DNA of 64,000 nucleotides, taken from an uncultured Flavobacteriales bacterium. GTDB taxonomy: Bacteria; Bacteroidota; Bacteroidia; Flavobacteriales_D; Parvicellaceae. The DNA is taken from positions 62,001-126,000 of the forward strand of contig CALSNM010000009.1 of assembly GCA_943787725.1 (NCBI GenBank), read 5' to 3'. The translations under genes were made by a program, and so were the position numbers. The notes beneath the pieces are model-generated. The model was not told where the DNA came from, made no database searches, and worked only from the letters and a program-made list of their open reading frames with translations. How positions within the stretch are numbered: the first letter of the stretch is position 1; every line of letters starts with the position of its first letter. Positions 25,990 through 36,057 of the stretch are shown here, one piece after another.

Positions 25990-27576
25990 TTATGCCTCTA
26001 TACTATATTTAACAGATAAATCAGCTGCTACTTTTTCAATAGTTGAGGTTGCGTTATCAGAAAGTTTTCCTGCTTTTAATTCAGCCAATTCAGCTGCATG
26101 ACTATTTCTCATATAGCTAAGGAATTCGTCTTCAAATTCTCTTACTTTGTTTACAGGAACGCTATTCATCAGGCCTTTACTTCCACAATAGATAATCGCA
26201 ACTTGCTCCTCTACAGGAACAGGAGCCCCTTCTCCTTGCTTAAGCATTTCAACGTTTCTAGCTCCTTTTGCAAGTACGGCCATCGTAGCCGCATCTAAAT
26301 CAGAGCCAAACTTAGCAAATGCTTCAAGCTCTCTATATTGTGCTTGGTCTAATTTTAATGTTCCAGCAATTTTCTTCATCGATTTAATCTGCGCATTTCC
26401 ACCTACACGCGATACAGAGATACCCACGTTAATTGCTGGTCGAACTCCAGAATTAAATAAGTTAGCTTCTAAGAAGATCTGTCCGTCTGTAATTGAAATT
26501 ACATTAGTAGGAATATAAGCAGAAACATCACCTGCTTGCGTTTCGATAATTGGAAGGGCAGTAAGTGAACCCCCACCTTTAACCAAGTGTTTGATTGATT
26601 CCGGCAAATCATTCATTTGCGCAGCAATAGTGTCTGATGAGTTTACTTTTGCAGCTCTTTCTAACAACCTAGAGTGCAGGTAAAACACATCTCCGGGATA
26701 TGCTTCTCGTCCTGGTGGTCTTCTGAGCAATAACGAAACTTCACGGTAAGCCACAGCTTGTTTTGATAAATCATCATAAACAATCAATGCTGGCTCACCA
26801 GTATCTCTAAAAAATTCTCCAATTGCCGCACCTGTGAATGGAGCGTAAAATTGCATCGGAGCAGGGTCAGATGCATTCGCAGCAACAACAACCGTATACG
26901 CCATAGCCCCAGCAGCTTCTAATTTGTTTACTATTCCCGCAACAGTAGATCCTTTTTGGCCTATCGCTACATATATACAAAAAACAGGCTCTCCTCTATC
27001 ATAAAATTCTTTTTGATTGATAATTGTATCAATACAAACAGTAGTTTTTCCAGTTTGCCTATCTCCAATTACAAGTTCTCTTTGACCCCTTCCTACAGGA
27101 ATCATGGAATCTATTGCTTTAATTCCTGATTGCAAAGGTTCCGTAACAGGTTGACGATATATAACACCAGGAGCTTTACGCTCGATAGGCATTTCATATA
27201 AGTCACCTTCAATTGGTCCTTTACCATCAATAGGGCTCCCTAAGTGTGTCAACAACACGACCAAGCATTCCCTTTCCAACTTGTACAGAAGCAATTTTCC
27301 TGTTCTTTTAACAGTGTCACCCTCTTTTAAGCTATTTGCTGAACCTAATAGTACCGCACCCACGTTATCTTCTTCAAGGTTTAATGCAATTCCTTGCAAA
27401 CCTCCTTCAAACTCTATTAGCTCTCCGTATTGTACGGCCGAAAGACCATAAATACGTGCAATACCATCACCTACTTGAAGGATGGTGCCTACTTCTTCCA
27501 ATTCAGCCTCAGTTTTAAAGCTTGAAAGTTGTTCTCTCAATATTGCTGAAACTTCAGCTGGTTTAATTCCTGCCAT
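25990..27576 (-). CDS. atpA: ATP synthase F1 alpha subunit
   Basis: The 528-residue subunit has the beta-barrel (about 1-100), the nucleotide-binding domain with P-loop [15 protein letters not shown] near 172-186, and the [11 protein letters not shown] region of the alpha catalytic interface near 385, with the helical C-terminal domain ending [11 protein letters not shown]. It binds non-exchangeable nucleotide in F1. Length agrees with the family, slightly long in the N-terminal half. It begins 20 bases after atpH. The reading frame is intact, unlike atpH, atpE and atpB. Confidence 0.97.
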   Translation of the reverse strand: MAGIKPAEVSAILREQLSSFKTEAELEEVGTILQVGDGIARIYGLSAVQYGELIEFEGGLQGIALNLEEDNVGAVLLGSANSLKEGDTVKRTGKLLLYKLERECLVVLLTHLGSPIDGKGPIEGDLYEMPIERKAPGVIYRQPVTEPLQSGIKAIDSMIPVGRGQRELVIGDRQTGKTTVCIDTIINQKEFYDRGEPVFCIYVAIGQKGSTVAGIVNKLEAAGAMAYTVVVAANASDPAPMQFYAPFTGAAIGEFFRDTGEPALIVYDDLSKQAVAYREVSLLLRRPPGREAYPGDVFYLHSRLLERAAKVNSSDTIAAQMNDLPESIKHLVKGGGSLTALPIIETQAGDVSAYIPTNVISITDGQIFLEANLFNSGVRPAINVGISVSRVGGNAQIKSMKKIAGTLKLDQAQYRELEAFAKFGSDLDAATMAVLAKGARNVEMLKQGEGAPVPVEEQVAIIYCGSKGLMNSVPVNKVREFEDEFLSYMRNSHAAELAELKAGKLSDNATSTIEKVAADLSVKYSIEA

Positions 27577-27596
27577 TTTCTTAAATTTTATCTAAA

Positions 27597-28155
27597 TTAA
27601 AAATCTGCTATGTATGGGTTTTTGCTAAAGTCTTGCTTTAGGTCATCTAACCTTCGGCTAATACTAGCGTCTATTTGTTTATCATCCACTCTCACAATAA
27701 AACCTCCAATAATCTCTGGGTTAATTTTCTCAACAACCTCAACACTGGAGCTTTCAGCTGTGTTGAGCAGATGAAGTATTTGTTTCTTTTGATCGTCTGC
27801 TAACTTGACCGCTGATGTAATTTCTGTTACAACGATTTTCTTTATTACTTTGTATTGACGAACAAATGCGTTAGCAATATCTCCGATTATAGCTTCTCTA
27901 TTTCGAGAAGAAATAAGTAATAAGAATTGCCTTGTTAGTTCGGAAGTATTTTTGCCAAAGATCGATGTTAGAATCTCTTGCTTTTTATCTGTTTTAACAA
28001 CAGGGCTTTTAAGCAAAATATCTAAATCTTTACTGTGATCAATTGTTTCTGAGATTAAAACCATGTCACTGTAACGTCGTGTCAAGTTCGTTTTTATCAA
28101 TTGACAATACTATTAAAGATTTAGCGTACCTATTTCCTGCGAGCGACTCTCTCAT
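27597..28155 (-). CDS. atpH: ATP synthase F1 delta subunit, frame interrupted once
   Basis: The frame with the conserved body (YSDMVLISETIDHS ... ISRRLDDLKQDFSKNPYIADF) has no valid start near its N-terminus. The family's N-terminal helix is found in another frame from ATG 28155 (MRESLAGNRYAKSLIVLSID...NELDT), one base after the atpF stop. Removing one base near 28077 joins them as ...NELDTRYSDMV. The repaired product is about 185 residues, normal for delta/OSCP, which links F1 to the peripheral stalk. Since cells are expected to need this gene and no other copy is seen, I read the extra base as a sequence error. Confidence 0.88.
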
Positions 28156-28156
28156 T

Positions 28157-28651
28157 TTAGTTGAGGTTTATTTCTTCAACTAACCCATCTACCAAAGTCT
28201 TTTGCTTCTCGTCAGTTGAAAGCTTTTCCTTAACGATTTTTTCTGCAATTTCAATTGACAATGTAGCAACTTGGTTTTTAATTTCAGTAACCGCTGCCAT
28301 TTTTTCATTTGTTATCACTTCTCTTGCAGACTCAATAATTCTTTCGCCTTCTTCTTTTGCTGTGTTCTTTGCTTCGGAAACAATTTTATCTTTCATCTCG
28401 CGCGCTTCTTTTAGCAAGGAGTCTCTTTCAACTAAAGCCTCTTTTTTTAGGTCGTCATTCTGTGACTTTAACGCCGCCATTTCTTCTCTAGCTTTCTCAG
28501 AAGCTTCTAAAGCAGATTCAATTTTGGTTTCCCGTTCTTTTACAGACTTCAAAATCGGTTTCCATGCGAATTTTGCAAGAAGAAATAATAATATGAGAAA
28601 TACTAATGATGTCCAAAAAATTAAACCAATGCTAGGTATGACTAAATCCAT
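28157..28651 (-). CDS. atpF: ATP synthase F0 b subunit
   Basis: The 164-residue subunit starts with one membrane helix (about 5-28, PSIGLIFWTSLVFLILLFLL), followed by a long charged helix (about 35-155) rich in Lys/Glu/Ala that forms the peripheral stator. Length and architecture are those of Bacteroidota b subunits. The following gene, atpH, begins 1 base after its stop. A 71-base spacer with a stem-loop separates it from atpE. Confidence 0.96.
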   Translation of the reverse strand: MDLVIPSIGLIFWTSLVFLILLFLLAKFAWKPILKSVKERETKIESALEASEKAREEMAALKSQNDDLKKEALVERDSLLKEAREMKDKIVSEAKNTAKEEGERIIESAREVITNEKMAAVTEIKNQVATLSIEIAEKIVKEKLSTDEKQKTLVDGLVEEINLN

Positions 28652-28681
28652 ATTTTATTTTTTATAATAAACTAAAATAAT

Positions 28682-28714
28682 AGGAGAAAAACAGGCAACC
28701 CCTGAATTTCTCCT
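28682..28714 (-). promoter_or_regulatory. Intercistronic stem-loop between atpE and atpF
   Basis: AGGAGAAA (28682-28689) pairs with TTTCTCCT (28707-28714), and CAGG/CCTG (28692-28695/28700-28703) extends it inside. The hairpin lies just after the atpE stop (28723). No T-run follows, so it is not a full terminator. Hairpins here can stabilise the atpE message, whose product is needed in many copies per complex; that role is inference. Confidence 0.5.
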
Positions 28715-28722
28715 AAAGTTTT

Positions 28723-28945
28723 TTACGCTTGTAACATGGCAACTACCACACCAAATAACGCAACACCCTCAACTAATGCAGCAGCGATAATCATCGTTGT
28801 CTGAATTTTGTTGTAAGCTTCTGGTTGACGAGCAATAGCTTCTACTGCGCTTCCACCAATTTTACCAATTCCGATTCCTGCTCCAAACCGCTGCTAAACC
28901 AGCTCCAATTGCTGCAATTCCTCCGTGTAAAATCATTTCATTCAT
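28723..28945 (-). CDS. atpE: ATP synthase F0 c subunit, frame interrupted once
   Basis: From ATG 28945 the frame gives MNEMILHGGIAAIGAGLAAV and then runs to a stop. Removing one A from the AAA at 28885-28887 (plus strand) restores GAGIGIGKIGGSAVEAIARQ and the rest, ending VVVAMLQA at 28723: 73 residues, two helices joined by the polar loop with ARQPE, and the carboxylate in LVEGVALFG. The c ring carries the protons, so a real frameshift would be lethal. Like atpH and atpB the gene therefore very likely holds a sequence error. No single frame covers it, so standard ORF calling misses it. Confidence 0.9.
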
Positions 28946-28983
28946 AATTGCTGTTATTTATTTATTGTTTATTTATTTGCTAA

Positions 28984-30094
28984 TTAATGGTGCCCGTCGT
29001 CTACTAGCTGTTCCTATGAACAGGGCAGAGAGCATCGTAAAGATGTACGCCTGCAAGAAAGGCTACTAACAGCTCCAAACTCGATATAAATAATGCCATT
29101 GGAACCGACAGGCCGGACCAGGCTAGGCTTCCTTTTACAAAAATGATTCCGACATTAAAGAGACTAACAATGATGTGTCCTGCAGTCATGTTCGCGAATA
29201 CAGACGTATTAATAATGCCGCCGGCTTAATAAATATTCCTGCAATTTCAATAGGTACTAATATCGGGTATAAAGCCAAAGGAACTCCTGGGGGCATAAAT
29301 ATGTGTTTCCAAAAAGGCTTCTTAGAGAAAATCAGTTGAATGATTAAAGTAAGCATTGCCAATGTCACGGTAACAGAGATATTTCCAGTTAAATTTGGAC
29401 TTCCAATCCAAGGGATAAGACCTAATAAGTTACCTATAAGGATAAAGAAAAACACTGTTAATAAGTAAGGCATAAACCTATCTTTTTTGGCTCCAATGTT
29501 TGGTTCAGCAATATCATCCCTTACAAATAAAACCAACGGCTCCATCCATGAGACAATTCCCTTTGGGGCTACCGCGCCATTCTTTTTGTAAAACCTTGCC
29601 ACTTTGAAGAAGATAAAGAACAACAAGAAAGCTACCAGAAACATAGTGAAAACAGCTTTTGTTATGGAAAAATCCAAGGGTTGAACGGCATTAACAACTT
29701 CTTTCCCTTCTATTTTTAGGTGAGACTCTCCAGGGTTTAATAGGTATATTTTTTCGTGATACTTAACAAAGTTTAAACCTTTTTTTTCTACTATGTGATG
29801 CCCTTCATTATCATGGTGAAATGCGGAAGATAAAAAAGTAACAAGACCCTTTTCTGTCCATAAAATAACAGGAAGAGGCAAGGTAATAGATGAGGCACCT
29901 TCACCCGCAATGTGTACCTCATGAGCATCCAATACATGATCGAAAGCAAATGCAACTGGATCGAAGTCCGACTTCTCATTTTCTTTAGTAGCTGTGGGGT
30001 CACTCACGTGATCTTGGCCGGCTTCCAGTTTTGGATTAAATAGGAAAATCATTCCTATTAATACAACTAATTTAAATGTAGTTTTTTGATGCAT
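28984..30094 (-). CDS. atpB: ATP synthase F0 a subunit, frame interrupted three times
   Basis: Residues 1-300 read in one frame from ATG 30094: a signal-like N-terminus (MHQKTTFKLVVLIGMIFLFN), the Bacteroidota-specific periplasmic extension and the first helices to AALLIRL. Here two extra bases (near 29198-29200) break the conserved RL-FANMTAGH motif, which continues in a second frame. One extra base near 29054 breaks FL-QAYIFTMLSALFIG, and one near 29005 breaks the end, GTA-VDDGHH, with the proper stop at 28984. The repaired product is about 369 residues, the proton-channel subunit with the essential Arg in the RLFANM helix. All three breaks are insertions, so I consider them sequence errors. 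Confidence 0.88.
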
Positions 30095-30133
30095 TTCCAG
30101 TCTATAATCAATCTAAGGTTATAAAAATCGGTG

Positions 30134-30163
30134 CAAAGATAATGTTTGTTTTTAACTACACAA
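30134..30163 (-). promoter_or_regulatory. Promoter of the ATP synthase cluster
   Basis: On the minus strand TTG (30163-30161), 19 bases, then TATCTTTG (30141-30134), an exact consensus match. The atpB start is 40 bases downstream at 30094. Confidence 0.72.
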
Positions 30164-30332
30164 CCATTATTTCTTTTTTAATGGGATAATTAACAGAAAT
30201 CAGTTTTTTGTCTAAATCGAGTTTATCATGGCGCTGGTTTATACGTAAGAGCAATGGCCTTTTTTAAAACCTATAATATCTATCTAATTCTCGACTCTAA
30301 AAATTTATTACTTTTGAGGTCTATTGAAAAAA

Positions 30333-33110
30333 ATGGAAGAGAATACAATTGTACCTGATAGTTCCGAATCGGAAAAGCCTAAAGCGTCAAAAAAACAACT
30401 GCAGAAATGGTCAAAGTGGACGTTTATTGTAATGTTATGGCTTGGGGTGTTGGGACCATTTCTTGGGCTCTATATCATGCTAAGCATTTCAGATGACGAA
30501 ACCCTTCCTGGGTTTGAGGAGCTTGAAAACCCTCAAAGTAATTTGGCGTCTAGAGTGTTTTCTGCAGACGGAGTGGAATTAGGAAAGTATTACAAGGAAA
30601 ATAGAACAAACGCTAAATACAATGAGCTTTCGCCTTGGTTGGTTGAAGCGCTGGTAGCGACTGAGGACGTAAGATACTACGAACATTCTGGAGTTGATAT
30701 TCGGGCGCTAGGAAGGGCAATTGTTAATATGGGCGAAGCTGGTGGTGGCTCAACAATTACCCAACAACTTGCTAAATTGCTTTTTACACTTCAGGAGCGC
30801 GAAAGAATTGCTGAACTAATAACTCAAGGAAAGGAGGTTCCTCCTCAATCTTCGGGAATAATGAAGCGGATAAATGAAAAAATTAAAGAAAACATAATTG
30901 CTGTTAGATTAGAAAAAAACTACACAAAGGAAGAAATCATTACGATGTACTTCAATAAGTTTGATTTTTTAAACAATGCTGTTGGAATTAATTCTGCTTC
31001 GCAAATTTATTTTGGAAAAATCCCAACTGAGCTTGAGCTTCATGAAGCTGCTATGCTTGTAGGTATGGCAAAAAACCCATCTCTTTTCAACCCGCTAAGA
31101 AGGGAAGAGAAGGTAATAAAACGACGAGAAGTGGTTTTACACCAAATGTTAAAAGCTAAATATATCTCAAAGCTACAGTATGACTCCGTAAGAGTTTTGC
31201 CGTTAGGCTTAAATTATACACGGGTCGACCATAAAAGCGGTTTAGCGCCATATTTTAGGGAAACCCTAAGAGGGGATGTTTCTAAAATTCTTAGGAAAAC
31301 AGTTCATTATAAAACCATATATAGGTTTGGACATATTGAAGAGGGTGGAGAGGTCTTGTTTAATCAGGTTTGGACTGCATTGGACACAAAAAAACTGTTT
31401 GACCACAAAAAAGCGTTAAAAGAGAGCCTGTATCAAACGATTACTGTAAAAAGCGAAGCGGGAGAATATTTTGTTATGCGAATATTAAATGTAGATGGCG
31501 ATGCTCAATGCGAGCTGAGAGAATATAAGTATCACAAGGAAAAAGGGGAGCCGTACGACATTTATGTAGATGGTCTAAAAATTCATTCTACTCTTGATTC
31601 AAGAATGCAAGCTTATGCAGAGTGGGCGGTTCAAGAACATTTGAAATATGATTTGCAAGAAGATTTTTTTACGAATAGCGAAAAATGGAAGCGCCCGCCT
31701 TTTTCGAATGATTTAACAGAAACTCAAATTGATACTTTGATGGAACGAGCAAAGCGACGTTCACAACTATATAAAGTATATGTTGGAAAAATATGTGGAT
31801 ATTGTGAGAGGCCTGAAAAATATTTATCGAAGGTAGGTAATAAATATGTTTGCGGCTACTGTCATCACCAAACGGAGGCAAAAAGCAGAAAAGATTTAGC
31901 GGAAATGTTTTTAACCAAGCGTAAAATGAAAGTGTTTGATTGGCAAGCTGAAAATTATGAAAAAGACACCATTATGACCGTAATGGACTCCATACGATAC
32001 TATAAGAGTCTATTGCGCGCCAGTATGGTTTCTATTGAACCGCAAACAGGACAAATTAAAGCATGGGTTGGCGGGCCTTATTTTAATCACTTTAAGTATG
32101 ATATGGTTAAAAAAGGTAAGCGCCAGGTTGGTTCAACATTCAAGCCGTTTATTTATGGAACTGCATTAGAGCTTGGCTTAATAGAGCCTTGTGATGAGTC
32201 TTTTTTTGATATAAAGTACTGTGTTGATATTCCTTACAACAAGTATAGAGAAAAACAATGGTGTCCAAGTAATTCTGGCGCCCGGCTTACAAATGCTATG
32301 ATGCCTATACCTTATGCTTTGGCAAATTCAATGAACAACATTACAGCAGGAATAGTTAAAAAAGGAAAACAAGGGCTGTTGGATGAAACGTTTGACCGTG
32401 TTTCACAAATGGGAATGGACACCTCAAGGTTTGTTCCTGTTCCCTCGATGGCGCTAGGGGTTTTTGACTTGTCTGTGTACGATATGGTTGGCGCTTTAAC
32501 ATCTTTTGTAAATAATGGAGTATACATAAAACCAACTTATATTGTTAAAATAGAAGACAAGAACGGCAATGTTATTTATGAGCCAGAGATTTATTCTAAG
32601 GAAATATGGAAGGAGGAAACAGCTTATACCATTCTTCAAATGATGAAGCTTGTAACTACCGGAGTTCGCCATCCAACCCTTAAGAATAAAAAAACCGGAA
32701 GAGCCTTAGTTGGGGGAACCGCTATTCGCATGAGAGGTAAAGAAACGGAAAAAAGACCCTACGCTGGAATAGATAGAGAAATCCCTGTAGCCGGAAAAAC
32801 AGGAACTACTCAAAACCAATCGGATGGATGGTTTATGGGGCTCACGCCTGACTTGGTGACAGGAGTTTGGGTAGGGGCTGAAGATAGAGCAGTTCGGTTT
32901 AGGAGTTTGCAACTTGGAATGGGTACAAACATGGCGCTTCCGATGTGGTGCTATTACATGAAAAAAGTTTATGCAGACTCTACATTAAATATATCGCAAT
33001 CTGATTTTACCCCCCCTTCTTCCATTTTAGGAGATCCTCTTGATTGTAATCAATATAAAGAGTTTGAACCAAAAATGGATGTCTGGGACGAAAAGAATCG
33101 AGAATGGTAG
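30333..33110 (+). CDS. Class A penicillin-binding protein 1A with inserted zinc-ribbon-like segment
   Basis: I use ATG 30333 (925 residues). One membrane helix (about 25-50) is followed by the GT51 glycosyltransferase (about 85-260; EDVRYYEHSGVD with the catalytic Glu, GGSTITQQLAK) and, after a linker, a transpeptidase (about 560-890) with SxxK in GSTFKPFIYG, SMNNIT (SxN) and KTGTTQNQSDGWFMG (KTG). It polymerises and cross-links peptidoglycan. In the region just before the transpeptidase the protein carries two CGYC pairs, Cys488/491 and Cys507/510, followed by His511/His512. This zinc-ribbon-like insert is not part of the usual PBP1A layout I know. TACTTTTG at 30309-30316 is a plausible -7 element. 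Confidence 0.93.
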   Translation: MEENTIVPDSSESEKPKASKKQLQKWSKWTFIVMLWLGVLGPFLGLYIMLSISDDETLPGFEELENPQSNLASRVFSADGVELGKYYKENRTNAKYNELSPWLVEALVATEDVRYYEHSGVDIRALGRAIVNMGEAGGGSTITQQLAKLLFTLQERERIAELITQGKEVPPQSSGIMKRINEKIKENIIAVRLEKNYTKEEIITMYFNKFDFLNNAVGINSASQIYFGKIPTELELHEAAMLVGMAKNPSLFNPLRREEKVIKRREVVLHQMLKAKYISKLQYDSVRVLPLGLNYTRVDHKSGLAPYFRETLRGDVSKILRKTVHYKTIYRFGHIEEGGEVLFNQVWTALDTKKLFDHKKALKESLYQTITVKSEAGEYFVMRILNVDGDAQCELREYKYHKEKGEPYDIYVDGLKIHSTLDSRMQAYAEWAVQEHLKYDLQEDFFTNSEKWKRPPFSNDLTETQIDTLMERAKRRSQLYKVYVGKICGYCERPEKYLSKVGNKYVCGYCHHQTEAKSRKDLAEMFLTKRKMKVFDWQAENYEKDTIMTVMDSIRYYKSLLRASMVSIEPQTGQIKAWVGGPYFNHFKYDMVKKGKRQVGSTFKPFIYGTALELGLIEPCDESFFDIKYCVDIPYNKYREKQWCPSNSGARLTNAMMPIPYALANSMNNITAGIVKKGKQGLLDETFDRVSQMGMDTSRFVPVPSMALGVFDLSVYDMVGALTSFVNNGVYIKPTYIVKIEDKNGNVIYEPEIYSKEIWKEETAYTILQMMKLVTTGVRHPTLKNKKTGRALVGGTAIRMRGKETEKRPYAGIDREIPVAGKTGTTQNQSDGWFMGLTPDLVTGVWVGAEDRAVRFRSLQLGMGTNMALPMWCYYMKKVYADSTLNISQSDFTPPSSILGDPLDCNQYKEFEPKMDVWDEKNREW

Positions 33111-33131
33111 ATTAAGTAAAACACATTATAT

Positions 33132-33830
33132 ATGAATAAAGTAGTTGATAACGTTGAAAAAGCCTGTGCCGGGATAGAAAATGGCATGACAATTATGCTT
33201 GGAGGTTTCGGTTTATGCGGTATTCCGGAAAACAGCATCTCTCAATTAGTTAAGCTTGGCACTAAGGAGTTGACATGTATCTCCAACAATGCAGGTGTTG
33301 ATGATTTTGGTTTGGGACTCTTGCTTCAAAACCGACAAATTAAAAAAATGATATCTTCATATGTAGGAGAAAATGATGAGTTTGAAAGGCAGATGCTTAG
33401 CGGTGAATTAGAGGTCGATTTAATTCCGCAAGGAAGTCTTGCGGAGCGATGCAGAGCCGGAGGAGCAGGAATCCCAGCATTTTTCACCCCCGCTGGCTAT
33501 GGTACTGAGGTTGCAGAAGGTAAAGAAGTAAGGGTGTTTAATGGAAAACCCCACATATTAGAATCGGCTTTAACAGCAGATTATGCAATTGTAAAAGCTT
33601 GGAAAGGCGATACAGCCGGAAACCTTATTTTTAAGGGAACCGCTCGTAATTTTAATCCAATGATGGCAATGGCTGGAAAAGTTACGATTGCAGAAGTGGA
33701 GCATTTGGTTCCTACAGGAGAACTTGATCCAAATCAAATTCATATTGCAGGTATTTTTGTCCAACATATTTTTCAAGGAACGGGTTATGAAAAAAGAATT
33801 GAACAGAGAACGGTTCGTCAGAAATCTTAA
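33132..33830 (+). CDS. scoA: 3-oxoacid CoA-transferase subunit A
   Basis: The 232-residue product has the family's N-terminal nucleotide-like loop [17 protein letters not shown] and the CoA-binding region with [18 protein letters not shown] near 175. It is the alpha subunit of succinyl-CoA:3-ketoacid-CoA transferase, which activates acetoacetate with CoA from succinyl-CoA. The beta subunit gene follows 12 bases later. The gap after the PBP1A gene is 21 bases, so it may be read from the same transcript. Confidence 0.94.
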   Translation: MNKVVDNVEKACAGIENGMTIMLGGFGLCGIPENSISQLVKLGTKELTCISNNAGVDDFGLGLLLQNRQIKKMISSYVGENDEFERQMLSGELEVDLIPQGSLAERCRAGGAGIPAFFTPAGYGTEVAEGKEVRVFNGKPHILESALTADYAIVKAWKGDTAGNLIFKGTARNFNPMMAMAGKVTIAEVEHLVPTGELDPNQIHIAGIFVQHIFQGTGYEKRIEQRTVRQKS

Positions 33831-33842
33831 ATATAGAAAACA

Positions 33843-34502
33843 ATGGCTTTAGATAAAAACCAAATAGCGCGAAGAATAGCCCAGGAACTACAACATGGTT
33901 GGTACGTTAATCTGGGAATAGGAATACCAACTTTGGTTGCTAATTTTATTCCTGAGGGCATCGAGGTTGAATTCCAGTCCGAAAACGGAATATTAGGCAT
34001 GGGACCCTTTCCGTTCGAGGGAGAGGAAGATGCCGACTTGATAAACGCAGGAAAGCAAACGATTACCGCCATGAAAGGTGCTGCTTACTTTGATTCAGCG
34101 ACAAGCTTCGCAATGATAAGAGGCCAACATGTTCAGCTAACGGTTCTGGGAGCTATGGAAGTTTCTGAAAATGGAGATATTGCAAATTGGAAAATTCCGG
34201 GAAAAATGGTCAAAGGTATGGGCGGAGCCATGGACCTAGTCGCTAGTGCGGATAATATTATTGTAGCAATGATGCACGCTAATAAAAAAGGAGAAAGCAA
34301 GTTATTGTCCAACTGCTCGCTGCCATTAACCGGTGTTGGGTGTGTCAAAAAAGTGGTTACTAATCTTGCTGTAATGGAAATAGTAGAAGGCGGAGGGTTT
34401 AAATTATTGGAGAGAGCTCCAGGAGTTTCTGTTGAGGAAATTCAAGCCGCAACAGAAGGAAAGCTAATCATTAAAGGAGAAATTCCCGAGATGGTGTTAT
34501 AA
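33843..34502 (+). CDS. scoB: 3-oxoacid CoA-transferase subunit B
   Basis: The 219-residue beta subunit carries the active-site glutamate motif in SENGILGMGPFP (residue about 47), which forms the glutamyl-CoA intermediate. YVNLGIGIPTLVANFI and GGAMDLVASADNIIVAMMH are further family signatures. With the preceding subunit it makes the acetoacetate-activating enzyme of ketone-body and butanoate metabolism. Both subunit genes are complete and of usual length. Confidence 0.95.
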   Translation: MALDKNQIARRIAQELQHGWYVNLGIGIPTLVANFIPEGIEVEFQSENGILGMGPFPFEGEEDADLINAGKQTITAMKGAAYFDSATSFAMIRGQHVQLTVLGAMEVSENGDIANWKIPGKMVKGMGGAMDLVASADNIIVAMMHANKKGESKLLSNCSLPLTGVGCVKKVVTNLAVMEIVEGGGFKLLERAPGVSVEEIQAATEGKLIIKGEIPEMVL

Positions 34503-34561
34503 TGTCATGTTAATAAAGTAGTTACAGATCAATCAATCCCAAATTTAGATTCTTTTTAAGA

Positions 34562-36006
34562 GTGCTTTTGCGGTTTAAATCATATTTTAATAGTGTTTCA
34601 AAACTTACTTTTTTTGTTCTTGTTGCGCTGATGATTTGGACAACATTGAATTTAAAGAAATGGAAGCATGCCGAAACTGAAGCTAAAATAATTACATGGG
34701 ATGTTACTTCATATTATGGTTATCTTCCAGCAACCTTTATTCATCACGATATTTCTTTAGGTTTTATTGACACAGATAGTGTTAACTATGCCGCAAAACA
34801 TCAGTTTTGGCCAGAGCGCCTAAACAGCGAATTAGAAATTGACCCGAAAGGAGAAATTAAGGTATTAAAAACGACGATGGGAATGTCGATTATGTACGCC
34901 CCTTTCTTTTTTATTGCCCATGGGTTCGCCAATCTTTCGAAATATAACCCGAACGGATTTTCTCAGCCCTACGAATTTTTCCTCATTGTTTCATGTCTGT
35001 TTTATTTATTTATAGGTTTGTTTTATCTTCGGAAATTATTGCTTTTTTCTTTTTCCGAATGGGCTACTAGCTTAACTATGGTAACGATATTAGCAGGCAC
35101 TAATTTGTATTATTATGCAAGCGCAGAACCCGCAATGTCCCATGCTTTTTCTTTTTCTTTAATAACTTGCTTTATTTACCAGAGTATGTTGTGGCTATCG
35201 GAAAAAAAAATTAAAAGAGCGATTTACCTTGGTTTGCTAGGGGGTCTTATTGTTTTGATTCGGCCTGTTAATATTCTTATATTCTTATTTCCTTTGTTCT
35301 ATAATGTTGCTAATGCAAAACAATTTATAGACCGCATTAATTATTTCATCAAGCAAATGGAAACACATAATTACTATTGCATTTCTTGGGTTTTTTTGTG
35401 TTGCTTCCACAATTTATTTATTGGAAAGTCATTACAGGAAGTTGGCTTTTTAATTCTTACGTTGGCGAACGGTTTTATTTCAGTAACCAACACATTATAG
35501 AGGGCCTTTTTAGCTACAGAAAGGGTTGGCTGACTTATACACCGATTATGATCTTTGCGTTTATTGGTTTGGTGTTTTTATATAAAAAAGACAGGAAATA
35601 TCTTCTATCTATTTCAGCCTTCTTATGTATAAACATCTTCGTGCTATATAGCTGGTGGTCTTGGTGGTATGGAGGAGGTTTTGGAAGTAGGCCGATGATT
35701 GACTGTTATGGTTTGCTTGCAATCCCAATAGCCAGTTTTTATTCAGTTATTCTAAGAAAGAAGCTCGTCTTTATACCTATATTTTCAATTGGAACTGCAC
35801 TCATCACATTAAACCAGATACAAACATTTCAACATAGGAGAGGCATAATTCATTGGGACTCAATGACAAAAAAGGCATATTGGAATGTGTTTTTAAAAAT
35901 GAATATGCGAGCGGATGACTGGGCTCGTCAAGAAAAGTACCTAAAACCTCCAGACCAGAATAAAGCTAGAGCTGGTGAAGATGAATACGATTTTAACCCT
36001 TTTTAG
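34562..36006 (+). pseudogene. GT-C-like polytopic membrane protein, frame interrupted
   Basis: The gene begins with GTG 34562 (MLLRFKSYFNS) and reads as many membrane helices to about residue 265 (QMETH). It then leaves the frame and resumes as FVLLPQFIYWKVITGSWLFN at about 35395, ending at 36006. Frame inspection shows two extra bases: one near 35368 and one in the T7 run at 35391-35397. Repair gives the join THIITIAFLGFFVLLPQ and a product of about 480 residues with some 10 helices and a C-terminal soluble tail. It resembles dolichyl-phosphate-sugar-dependent glycosyltransferases or their Bacteroidota relatives; the exact family is uncertain. It lies before a GT2 gene of the DPM1 type, a common pairing. 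The insertions may be sequence errors. Confidence 0.72.
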
Positions 36007-36057
36007 GTGATTAAAATGCACGACTCGGAAATGTTGTTATCTTTGGCAGCGCAAAGA

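Noticed and set aside
28161-28667. A 168-codon open frame on the plus strand across atpF
   Set aside because: It is antisense to atpF, has no family resemblance, and arises from the Lys/Glu-rich coiled-coil codons of atpF read backwards as Ser/Phe-rich sequence.
28077-29200. Programmed frameshifting in atp genes
   Set aside because: Five breaks in three genes, including non-homopolymer positions and a two-base insertion, with no slippery sequence or stimulatory structure; sequence error is simpler.
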